Below are positions 1-9,607 of a DNA stretch of 64,000 bases, in pieces. The position numbers and the translations under genes are program-made. Below the pieces are notes generated by a model. That model worked only from the letters and a program-made list of their open reading frames with translations, did not search any database and was not told where the DNA came from. Every line of letters starts with the position of its first letter. Position 1 is the first letter of the stretch. This stretch comes from Guillardia theta CCMP2712. Lineage: Eukaryota > Cryptophyceae > Pyrenomonadales > Geminigeraceae. The stretch covers positions 744,512 through 808,511 of the forward strand of contig NW_005434650.1 of NCBI RefSeq assembly GCF_000315625.1, in the 5' to 3' direction.

Positions 1-54
1 GCCCTGCATCCCACCAACGTCTCCTCCGTCCCACAGGCAGCTTGTCCTCTCCAG

Positions 55-3000
55 GTTAATCTCCGCATCGAGCACTCGGGGGGGCGGGAGGGATGGACGG
101 ATACCTCCTTGCGCCTACGATGTCGGGCTCGCGATGAGAGTTTTATCTTCACCTTCATCGACTTTGATGGTTCACCCCAGCAAGCGGCAGCAAGTACACT
201 CGTCTGCTCTCATCCTCTCCTACCTAACTTTCTCCTAGCCCTCCTCTCTGACCGATCCTCTCTACCCACGTATCCTTGCTGACCTAACTTTCTCTTGCCA
301 CCCTTTCTACCTTCCTATCCTTCGCTGTCTATCCTGATTCCCTTTCATCATTAATTTGATTCTTTCGAAGGGTTTCCGAAATCTCCATGTGTCGCCTCCA
401 CAAAGAAGGATGACACGGAAGTAAGCGAGGATGACGGCTGCCCTGTCCTCCTCTCCATGCACGGCATGGACGTCACAGCTCAGCGGCAAGCAGACGCGTA
501 CAGGTGAGCTGACTGCGAGAGGAGGCAAGGGAGATGAAGGCGAGCAAGGTCGAAGGAGTCCTTGTGGGTGCTGGCTCCTCATGGGAGGAGCACCCACTCG
601 TTCTTCTGGCAAGGACCAGGTCCAAACTCTCTCCCCTTCCTCCTGCGTCCTTGATCCCCTGCGCCATAATGCTACTTCCTTACTCTCACATCTCTTCCTC
701 CTCTCCCGTTCTTCACCCTCATTTGTTTTCTCTCCGTCAACGGAATGGGAGCAGGACACTGGAACGCGGAAGGAGCTTTACGAGCCCTCGTGATCTACAG
801 CTCAATGTCGAACAAAACTTTCAAAGCATCGTCCTCCCGTGTGGTAATGGGGCTGCCGTCCTCTATGCTCTTTCCCCCTCCTGAAAACTTGTCTCCTCTT
901 CCTCCTTCCTATTCTTCCTCTTCTCTTCTGATCGAGCGTCTCAGATCTTCACGGGTCACTCCAACGGGGGTTATGGAGCTCTCATGCTTGCGGCTCAAAA
1001 CCCCTCGAGGGCCATCGGCCTGGTACGCGTCCTCCTTCCCTTCCTTTCCCATCCCCTTCTCCACTTCCTCATTGCCTTCTTTCCTTCCTCCTCCTCCTCC
1101 TCCTCCTCCTCCTCCTCTTGTTCTTCTTCTTCTTCCTCCTCCTCCTCCTCCTCCTCGTCATCCTCCTCCTCCTCCTCCTCTTGTTCTTCTTCTTCTTCCT
1201 CCTCCTCCTCCTCCTCGTCATCCTCCTCCTCCTCCTCCTCTTGTTCTTCTTCTTCCTCCTCCTCCTCCTCCTCCTCGTCATCCTCCTCCTCGTCATCCTC
1301 CTCCTCGTCATCCTCCTCCTCCCTCCTCTCATTCGTACAACCCTGAAGGCGCCATTGGCGGGAATGCCTTCCCTCGGCTCCAGCGGGAGAGAGGGGACCT
1401 TCGCTTCCTTCCCCATCGCAGACCCGAACTTAGATCGCATCCTCTCCCTCTCGTCAGCTCAGTATCAGGTCGAGCTTCTTGCCGGTTCGCCTCCTCTCGG
1501 AGGGGACTAGAGGATGAACTCGCAGCAGGGAACGTTGCTGGGATCCCCTTCTTGGCACGAGCAGGAGGGAGCGATGAGGTTATCTCCCCCCATCTCACAC
1601 GCCGAGTAGCTCGAATCGTCTGTGGATACAGAGCCAAGTACAAGAGGAGGAGGAGAGGGAGAAGAGGAAGGAGGAGGAGGAGGGAGCGAGAGAGGGGAAG
1701 AATCTGACAGAGTTGTCAGAAAGTCAAAGTCGAAAGAGTCTTTTTGCAAGCTTCGTGAACTACCTGGCAAGCCTCACTGGTGGTGGGACACAAAGTCTGA
1801 GGTGAGGGGAGCAGGAGGAGAAGGGAAGGAAGAGGAGAGGAGAGAATGGAAGAGAAAAGAAGGGGAGGGGCTATGAGATTATTGTGGCCGGGGTGTGGGA
1901 GAGAAGCTGGAATGAGAAGGGAGTGATAGAGAGCATAGGAACTGATGTTCTTGCAGATGGATGGAGGAGTCCTCGACGACTCTGAGATGTGATGGGAAGA
2001 GAATGACATGCTCTGTCAAGCTCACTGATTGCAGGAGGGACTTCTGGAGCTTATGTGTAAGAAAGGTCAGTCACCCTTGATGTGTGAAAACTTTTGACGT
2101 TTCCGAGACAGGGAAAAGACAACCAGACAACGGAAGGACAAAGTGTACTCAAGTGCTTCTCATGACGTCTTTCTTTCCTGACAGACGGAGAGAATGACTT
2201 GCTACGACCTGTCAACCTGCCGCTCAATCTCTGGAGTTTTCCCCCTGCAAGCTCTGACGATCGGTGATGACTTGGCACTCTGCTGAGCTCTGGATGGTGA
2301 GGAAAACTCCCAGGTCAAGCAATCTCCATCACCGTCACTAAGACAGCAGAGACGATTGACATCACCACCAACAACCTTCGCCGGTTGAAAGGTTCTTCCC
2401 TTGCATGCTGCAGGTTCTTTCCTCAAGTCGTTTCAAGTTGATCCCATCGGCTCACGGACGAGGATCAACATTGATGGTACAGTTTTCAGCACACAAGGTG
2501 GCGAGCGAGAGGAAAGGAATGCCTCGTCTAACTCTTGCTGTAGCTGCTGCCCTCTCCTACTGCAGAGATTCCTCAGCTGATCGCTCCAACCCTTCGCGAT
2601 GGTTTGCATGCTATTCAGGTAATTCAACTTGCTTCCTTCTTACCTGTCTCGGAACTCGCAACCCCCAACACCTCCTGCCTTGTCGGCGTTCGCTCAACAT
2701 GTTTAGCAGCTCAAGAGCAAGGCGATAGTTGCTCATGCTGCTCAGAGCGAGGGCAGAGGCCTCGAGAGAGCCTCGGGCCGATGAGGAACATCTTCAAGCG
2801 TCCTCTCGCTTGCATCTTCTCTGGTGGCGCGTCAGCAAGTGAGAGGGACGTGCAGGTCAACCGGAGGAGACAAAATTTGTTCTCCTCTGATGCAGGGATG
2901 CAGTTCGAGGTTTGCCAGATGCTCTCACAGAACTGGTTTGAGTCGGGAGCTGGGATGTGAGGATCGAATCGTTTCTAGCGCGTCTCACCCTGTCTTGGGT

Positions 3001-3792
3001 GCTTCCACCAGCATGCAGATGATGAGCGACATCGAATTTCAACAGCTTCGGACTCATCCTTCGGCAAAGGACTTCAACCTCATCGTCCTCGGCAGCCCAG
3101 GTCAGTCCCTTCCCTCCCTCCTGTCACGTGCAGTGAGCAGGAGTGCACCAGGTCAGAACCTGTTGAGCAGGGAACTTGAAGCGCTTGTGCCGGTGAACAT
3201 CTCCAAGTCTTCCGGCTCTTTGGCCTTCCAGGTGCTGCGTCCGCGCTCAACCGTCTGCTCTCTCACCTCCCCTCAGCTGGGCTCCTGCAACTTCTCAGGA
3301 GGAGGCCATGGCTTGACGACGCTCGGACCATGGGGTTCAGCATGCAGTCAGCCTCCTTGTCGCTGAAACAACTGGAGCAGGCGAAGGCTTGTTCGTGCTC
3401 GTGATGGGACAAGATCTCCCTTCCTTCCACAGAGCCGCCCAGTGAATTTCTCTCCTCTCCTCTTCCTCCTCCTCTCCTCCTCTCCGCTTCTCCGCTCAGT
3501 CAAGCTTCTTGCAGTGTTCTCACCGATAGCCTCTTCGAGACCAACCACTGGAACGCCCACAGGTCACCCGACCCTCTCTGACGGTTCAGTGCAGGCAGCA
3601 CCGTCATGGCGATTATGCCATCGTGGGGCCACGATTCGGGAGGTGAGAGAGGAGGGGAGGAGGAGAGGCTCTGAACTTGTTTGCAGCCATGGCGTGCAAG
3701 GGATCGTTGCGGCGGGGTTCTACGGGAATCAGTATCGGCAAGTGAGCAAGTGCTGTTGGTTGATATGGATGCAGGTGGGAGTTTCTGCCTGA
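55..3792 (+). CDS. alpha/beta hydrolase, S9/prolyl-oligopeptidase-like (5' truncated)
   Basis: A multi-exon serine hydrolase whose exons I followed by family motifs rather than by one long frame. In order: a window-edge exon from about 55 (acceptor AG just before it) ending FTFIDFDGS; an exon to 503 with SMHGMDVTAQRQADAY; an exon about 550-619 with WVLAPHGRSTHSFFWQGP; GHWNAEGALRAL near 750; the nucleophile elbow GHSNGGYGAL in exon 945-1022; GKPHWWWD near 1765; VLDDSEM near 1965; SITVTKTAETIDITTNNLRR near 2330; IVLGSPG near 3095; and a C-terminal exon GVQGIVAAGFYGN near 3690, with the stop at 3790-3792. These match the uncharacterised eukaryotic secreted or ER peptidase-like hydrolases with a C-terminal GIVAAGF motif. 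The catalytic Ser is visible; Asp and His are not assigned. The first exons lie outside the window. It converges on the collagen gene, with only 132 nt between stops. The substrate is unknown. Confidence 0.75.
1074..1325. repeat. CTC/CTT microsatellite inside an intron
   Basis: About 250 bp of CTC triplets broken by regularly placed TTGTTCTTCTTC and GTCATC blocks, giving a higher-order repeat of roughly 70 bp. It follows the GT donor at 1023 of the hydrolase gene, so it lies in an intron and explains the spurious poly-Pro, poly-Ser and poly-Leu reading frames here. Confidence 0.85.
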
Positions 3793-3924
3793 GGCCTCGT
3801 ACTTGAGTTGTTGAGACGTGTGATGGAAGCCGAAGCTCGATATGTTGTAATATGCAAACCAAAACTCTTCCACTGCCTGACCCTCCGAGACCTCCACACG
3901 TGGAAACGACCACTACAAATCTTC

Positions 3925-5112
3925 TTAGGCGTCGATGCCCGGGCGTCCTGGACTTCCAGAGTCTCCCTGGAGCAGACGAGTCAGTCAACCGGCAAGCAGT
4001 CGCCTGTCTCAGTACCTGAGCTCCCTGCCGGCCGGGCTTTCCCTGGTCTCCCTGCCAGGTGGTCACTGACATGTAACCCCCCTCCCCCCCTCTTGCTCCT
4101 ACCGGTGGTCCTGCGACTCCCGCGTCTCCCTGCGGACCAGGCTTGCCCTGCAGCCCTTGGGGCCCTTGTGGGCCTTTGGGTCCTGTAGCGCCTGCAAAGC
4201 CTGGGGGACCGTTGGCTCCGTTGGCTCCGTTCGTTCCGGGGGCACCAGGGGCACCAGGGGGTCCGCGACCACTGAGACAAACATGAGGAGCAGAAGGGGA
4301 GTAAGACAGCTGCTTACCCCGGCAGCCCCTTGTCTCCTGCAGGTCCCTGAGGTCCAGGGGGTCCTGGGGGTCCCTCCTGCGGAGAAAGTCAAGAAACCGG
4401 GAGAAAGGTTGACTCAGCGTCGAAGCATCTCTGTACCAATCCTGCGATTCCAACTTCTCCTTCAGGTCCCTTCGCTCCCTTCCTTCCTCGCGGTCCTTGA
4501 GGCCCGATGTCTCCCGGCAATCCTCTTGGTCCAGGTTCGCCTGCACATTGACAGTAAAACCATTGAAGTTTGCATTCTTGAAATGGATTCTTCACCTGGA
4601 AGGCCAACGGGACCCGTGGGTCCTTGGAAGCCGATTTCTCCCTGAGGACCAGGAGGACCTTGGTCTCCTCTAGGGCTCAAGGAGATCTTGATCTTTCTAT
4701 GCTCATGAGTAGCAAGGTCAGCCTCCTCGTTCTCCAGGTCACGTTGAAGCGTCTTGACTTTCTTGGACATGTTCTCAACTACGCATACGAGCGTCAGCAT
4801 GTCTTTCACAGCGACTCTTGCATTGTCTGACCTATTGTCTCAAGATTCTCTCCGCTCAGAAGCGAGACGCGTCTCCGTCTTCCCAGCCCCGCAGCGATCT
4901 GGTACAATCATGTCAAGTGAAAGAGGACAACGGACCTTTTCCTGTACCTCAGAATCTCCGGATGCAAGCAGAGTAAGACAGAGCACGCAAGCAAGAGCGA
5001 GGAAGATGGCAGCAGCTGCCATCAAGGCGGCTCTCCTTCCCTCCTCCTTCCGCCGCTCACTGATCACCAGCGGCGCCATGGGACGTCTCTTCACGTTTGA
5101 TATCCGTTGCAA
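3925..5112 (-). CDS. membrane-anchored collagen-like protein
   Basis: The protein starts at 5112 with a short basic cytoplasmic tail (MQRISNVKRRPMAPLVIS...), then a hydrophobic anchor (AALMAAAAIFLALACVLCL), a charged coiled-coil stretch (NMSKKVKTLQRDLENEE, near 4750) and several exons of Gly-X-Y triplets: GDQGPPGPQGEIGFQGPTG near 4650, GEPGPRGLPGDIGPQG near 4540, GPPGPPGPQGPAGDKGLPG near 4345, GAPGAPGTNGANGANGPPG near 4230. It ends GDSGSPGRPGIDA with the stop at 3925-3927. The exons lie in different frames joined by short introns, so the boundaries are approximate. The layout (tail, TM, coiled coil, triple helix) predicts a type II trimeric surface protein. A second gene with the same architecture lies at 52191-53486. 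Confidence 0.8.
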
Positions 5113-5428
5113 TGTAACGAATATCCTACAACCATTTCCTAGGAGTTTGCTACCACCTGATTGATAGGAAAAGCCTAGGTTGTTGGTCTAGGTGTTGCTA
5201 GGACACTTGCTAGGGACATAAGTTTGTTACAATAAAAGAGTCATGGCGGCGGCATTGGAATGGTGGAAGAATGGCGACGGGAAGTAGAACGACGACGATG
5301 AGGAGGAGAAGGAGGGAGAGAAAATGGAGTCAAGGGTAGAGGAGAGGAGCCACTGATGAGAAGGATGTGTTTGAGCGGATGAAGAACTTCGATAGCAATC
5401 GAATCATCGACCAAAATTTGAAAATTCA
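5113..5428. other. divergent intergenic region with CTAGG motifs
   Basis: Separates the collagen gene (-) from the kelch gene (+), so it should hold both promoters. CTAGG occurs five times between about 5139 and 5215, some as the palindrome CCTAGG. An imperfect CCGTTGC/GTAACG pair lies right at the collagen start. No gene is seen. Confidence 0.5.
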
Positions 5429-7702
5429 ATGAAGGTTTCCTGCACGCCCATCCCGGTGCTTGAAAGGAGCGCCGCCCACAAGCCATGCGCACGATCCTCT
5501 CATGCAGCCTGCGCAGTGGATGACCGTTGGGTGATTGTACATGGAGGATGGACCGGCTTGAAACCGCTGAGCTGCTGCTGGGCTTTGAACATGGAGACTT
5601 TCTCTTGGAACCAGATTAAAGCTGCCGGTGAGCAGCCCTCTGCACGACAAGGACACTCGATCAGCTTCTTTCCCAAGACAAGGAAGCTACTCCTCTTTGG
5701 AGGGCTGGATGCGAGTGGAGCAGTTGTCAAGGACAAGGCATACTTCCTTACTGTCCCTAACGACATCACCGATCGATGGCACTGGCAGGTGGGTGAAGTT
5801 GAAACCTCTCACGAGTTCGTGCTGAATTGTTCTCCTTCAGCCTGTTCGCTTTGCTGGTCTATCCCGCACAATAGGAGGGATCATGGTTGATAGAGCCTTT
5901 CACTCCACTTCAGACATCGGCAATGAGAAGGTGGTGGTCTTCGGGGGGATCTGCGACGAGATCACTAGCAAGCATCATTCCTCGATGCTGTTTCAGTGCG
6001 ACACAACATCCTTCAGCTGCCATGAGCCGAAGGTCTACGGAGAGGTAACTAACTTCGCCTCTCAATCTTCCTTCATGGGTTTGTTCTTCACACAGCTGTT
6101 CTAGGGTCCCTGCTCCAGATATGCCCACTCGAGCTGTAGCCTAGAAAGTGGAGCCAACGGGAGAGAAGTGATTATCATCGGCGGGATGAAGTCTGATACT
6201 CGGTCTGATCTCCTCTCATCATATTTCTCGACTTATCTTTGATCCCCAGGGAGATTTTATCCGATGGCTATGTCTTGGAAGTTCACCCGACAGCAGTGCG
6301 ATGGAGCAAGATTTCCTTTCATGGTGACCTTCTTGCCAATTTCTCGGTTGCCTTCCATAGCATAAGTCCAGTGACGGCTGGTCTAATGGTAGTGCCTTGC
6401 ATGGAGAATCTGATGAGTGACTTGCTGGAAGGCTCAAGGCAACATCTTGTTGTTTGGCGGAAAATCAGAAAAGAACAAGAAATGTTCTTCGTTGTTGAGT
6501 CTCTTCCCATCTACTCACAATTACTCTGCTGTGTCGAGCCCGACTCTTCTTGCGAGAGTTCGAACAGCAAAGGATGTCAACGGCAACAAGTTCAGCACCA
6601 GACAGGTGAGAAATTGTAGACATTCTGATTCCGCCGGTAACTGCTGATATCGTTCAGGACTTCCTCAGGCAGCGGCAGGACAGAGAAAAGATGGCGAAAG
6701 GTTAGAAGGATTCTCTTTCTTGCGGCTTTCTTGCCTTGTTCGCTGCTGAATTTGTTGTCCACTTTCTTTTCAGCTATCTCTAGTCTGCCCTCCTATTCAG
6801 AAAGGAACTGGATTTCGAAATCTCCAGCTCAGTGGCAAGATTTCTCCCCTGTTTACTTGAATACCAGCAGTCTGACTCTTTTAAAGGAACTTGGGAGAAG
6901 TTACAAGTGAAGGATACTTACCGAGAAATCGCGCGGGACACTCGGCTGTCATGCTCGCACGGAGATATCTTGTCGTGTGCTTCGGGGTGGATGCCAAGAA
7001 TCGAGCCAGCAGCGACGCCTTCCTGATCGACTGCAAAGCTGACGAGAAGATCGAATCGAAAGTTCGGGAGGCACAAGTCTACCTTCCTCCTCCTCTCGGC
7101 GTCCCCGCGGTAAGACCCGAGGTTGAAGCTTCAGACGTCAAGGTCGCAGAGCCTTCGAGTCCGCCCGAGGCTGCGGGGTTGGAGGAGGCAGACTCAAGTA
7201 AGACATGAAGTGCGTCAGACTGATGGCTGACTCGTGCCCGCACAGCTCGAGACCGCCCGATGCTCGTCGAAGACATCTCAGACTCCGTGGTGCTGAAAAC
7301 GTCAGGGACCTCCCAGGCTGAACATTTCAAGAGCGTCCTGAGGACTATCTGTTCAGAGATGCAGAAGGGAGGGAACTTCTTCGACCTCGTCAACATGATG
7401 GGGGAAGCTGGAATACTGACGGCCTCGCAAGGAAGAAAACTTCTCTTCCTTGCCAATCAGTGCGATGCCAGGGTGCTTCAAGCCTTCACTGCACTGGAGA
7501 ACACGTCAGGAGAGGAGCGGACGGTCGACATGATCAAGGCAGGCTGACCCTCCCTCAGCTCCCTCTCCTTCCTCTTCACCCTCCCACATCCTGCTGATCT
7601 CACTGACCTCCCGTGCAGGAGCAAATCACGGAGATCTGTTGTATTGCTAAGGAGCTCAACGACAGATCGAATCGTCTGCTCAACGATGAGGAGAATTTTT
7701 GA
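5429..7702 (+). CDS. kelch-repeat protein
   Basis: Exon 1 is 5429-5788 and exon 2 is 5841-6044 (52-nt intron); later exons run to the stop at 7700-7702. Kelch blades are recognisable: WVIVHGGWTG, KLLLFGGLDASG, KVVVFGGICDE, REVIIIGGMKSD, NILLFGGKSEKN and RYLVVCFGVDAKN, each with the hydrophobic run plus double Gly typical of the fold. The N-terminus is short, with no signal peptide. The C-terminal 150 or so residues (from about 7250: VEDISDSVVLKTSG..., FFDLVNMMGEAGILTASQGRKLL) are helical and do not look like kelch; I do not recognise them. The last intron is ambiguous: either donor ACG|GTCGAC or a GC donor AAG|GCAGGC at 7539, both keeping frame to EQITEICC. Such proteins are usually interaction scaffolds. 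Confidence 0.8.
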
Positions 7703-7706
7703 CGTC

Positions 7707-7772
7707 TGAACATTTAAGTGAACCAAAATGAACATTTAAGTGAACCAAAATGAACATTTAAGTGAACCAAAA
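7707..7772. repeat. three perfect 22-bp tandem copies after the kelch stop
   Basis: TGAACATTTAAGTGAACCAAAA repeated three times without change (7707-7728, 7729-7750, 7751-7772), starting 4 bp after the stop codon, so within the 3' UTR. Confidence 0.95.
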
Positions 7773-7946
7773 GTTCAATGGAACGACATTATTCCTGCCT
7801 CCTCTCTTCTCTACAAGATCTGTTCGTTCTTTCGGGTTGCGTTTCGACTCCTGTTGACCTTGGGAAAGATCTCTGAGAGCTGGGGGTACCTGTAAGGACG
7901 GTCAACTACTTGAGAGAGAAGGAAAGAGCATGCAAGACAGAAGCTC

Positions 7947-9026
7947 TCACATCTCAACGTACGAAGTCCACAAGTACTCCGTGAGCTCCGGACTGTGACA
8001 TTTCACCCTGCCTGCTCTGTCCAGCACAAAGATTTTCTCCTTGCAGATCCCTGCGTTCTCATACGCCACCGCATCCTCTACCTTCTCACAGAATCCCCCG
8101 ACAAACGTGCTAGTCGCCTCCTCTCCCTCCGAAGAGCCCTGGAAGACTTGTGCAAGCTCAGCGAGCGACATGGTCTTGAACGAGCTCTGATGATTCCCTC
8201 CAGCGTCCTTCCCCAAGGACATGAAAGGGGCAAACGTCCTGTCCGAGAGCTTCTGAAGGAGCACCGTTCCCATCCTCTCCTGGGTCGTTATGATGGGAGA
8301 CGCTGGCAAGTGAGCCCCCCTCCCCCACTGCTCCACCTCCGCCTCCCTGATCCAGTTGATGGTCTCTCGGACCCGATCAGCGCGGGTGATGGGAGCCGCT
8401 GTGAGGAAGAGGACGCGGTATCCCGCGCGGTCGAGGTAGGAGAGGAGTGGACCCACACCGTCTCGCACCGTCTCAAGGCCTCCTGCTCCTCTCGTATGCT
8501 TGTTGGTCGTTAGCAAGACCAAGTCAGCGCTCTTGGTCCATATGTCCCCCTTGATCACCGTTCCCTCCACATCCGCTATGACGATCTTGTCCTCACGGTC
8601 CCAGAGGAAGATCCCGAGGGGGACGCTGGCGACCTCTTTCCAGTCTCCCGTGCCCTTATCCCTCTGGAGCACCACCAGCTCCGATAGGTTGCATCCCTGC
8701 TTCAGTGGTAGTGCTTGCAGCTGGTCAGCTGGCGGGTGGAAAACTTCTGCATGATCTTCGAAGTAGCACTTGCAGTCGTCTCCAACCTTCATGATCACAT
8801 CTGTGAAGATGTTTCCAACCTTGAGCTGAACTTTCGTTTCGATGCCACTTCCCACTAGCCCGTTAGCTACTTTGCAGTGCCATGACGTAGAGACGAGCTT
8901 GTCTTGATGCCGTACAATAATCACATCACAGGCTCCGCTGTGAAAACGAAACGCATTCACTCCCAACTGCATCACCTTCTCTGCTCCTGACGATAGATTT
9001 CGCGTCCATGCCACCAGACCGTCCAT
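7947..9026 (-). CDS. compact lipin-family (phosphatidate phosphatase-like) protein
   Basis: A single-exon protein of about 359 residues. The first in-frame ATG is at 9026. The N-terminus carries a lipin N domain (GACDVIIVRHQD...FTDVIMKVGDDCKCYF) and the C-terminal half a HAD-like LNS2 domain: IVIADVEGTVIKGDIW, GYRVLFLTAAPITRADRVRETINW, LPASPIIT, SSFKTMSLAEL and GGFCEKVEDAVAY. Lipins dephosphorylate phosphatidic acid to diacylglycerol using a DxDxT motif. Here it reads D-V-E-G-T, so the second Asp is Glu, and the GFGNR-type loop reads GGFCEKVED. Family members are often 700-1000 residues; this one keeps both conserved ends and almost nothing between. It may be inactive or have another role. 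The assignment is firm; the activity is doubtful. Confidence 0.82.
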   Translation of the reverse strand: MDGLVAWTRNLSSGAEKVMQLGVNAFRFHSGACDVIIVRHQDKLVSTSWHCKVANGLVGSGIETKVQLKVGNIFTDVIMKVGDDCKCYFEDHAEVFHPPADQLQALPLKQGCNLSELVVLQRDKGTGDWKEVASVPLGIFLWDREDKIVIADVEGTVIKGDIWTKSADLVLLTTNKHTRGAGGLETVRDGVGPLLSYLDRAGYRVLFLTAAPITRADRVRETINWIREAEVEQWGRGAHLPASPIITTQERMGTVLLQKLSDRTFAPFMSLGKDAGGNHQSSFKTMSLAELAQVFQGSSEGEEATSTFVGGFCEKVEDAVAYENAGICKEKIFVLDRAGRVKCHSPELTEYLWTSYVEM

Positions 9027-9117
9027 GACTCTTATCCTCTTCGCCAACACCCTTGATTCTCTGGCGGGTCCCTCGTGTCTCGATGTTGAAACGGCTGCTT
9101 CACACCTAGTCCCTCCC

Positions 9118-9343
9118 TCTCCTCCTCTCCTCCTCTCCTCCTCTCTCCTCTCCTCCTCTCTCCTCTCCTCCTCTCTCCTCTCCTCCTCTCTCCTATACTT
9201 CTCTCTCCTCTCCTCTCCTTCTCTTCTCTTCTCTTCTCTTCTCTTCTCTTCTCTTCTCTTCTCTTCTCTTCTCTTCTCTTCTCTTCTCTTCTCTTCTCTT
9301 CTCTTCTCTTCTCTTCTCTTCTCTTCTCTTCTCTTCTCTTCTC
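9118..9343. repeat. pyrimidine microsatellite, CTCCT then (TCTTC)n
   Basis: About 90 bp of CTCCTCTCCT-type repeat passes into roughly 25 copies of the pentanucleotide TCTTC/CTTCT up to 9343. It lies in the 5' flank of the lipin-like gene. Reading frames through it are artefacts. Confidence 0.95.
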
Positions 9344-9441
9344 CCCTTGCTTGCCTTCACATTCAATTTCGCTACAGTCGCTTGACCGATAAGTCGCGAA
9401 AGCCGGCAGACACATCTCAGTGAGTCTTCCCCGGCAGCTTT

Positions 9442-9484
9442 CCCCGGGCCGGGCGGCCGGGCGGCCGGGCGGCCGGGCCCGGGC
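9442..9484. repeat. GC-rich octamer repeat
   Basis: GGGCGGCC/GGCCGGGC units repeated four times, flanked by CCCCGGGC and GCCCGGGC, so the tract is partly self-complementary. It sits between the lipin-like gene and the 3' end of the RNase gene. Confidence 0.9.
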
Positions 9485-9607
9485 AATCACGGGCCAAGAG
9501 TACTTGCACCGTCAGGCTGCCGCATCGAAGCGAAGTCAATTGCAGTGACTTTCTGAGATTGCAAGGAGAATTTCTTTATTGAAAGACTGATATCATCTCA
9601 CGACAGT

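Noticed and set aside
1118-1510. Poly-Leu, poly-Ser and poly-Pro reading frames on both strands
   Set aside because: All three frames of a CTC microsatellite inside an intron of the hydrolase gene; no protein signal.
9032-9490. Long R/E-rich frame on the minus strand
   Set aside because: Produced by the (TCTTC)n repeat; composition explains it fully.
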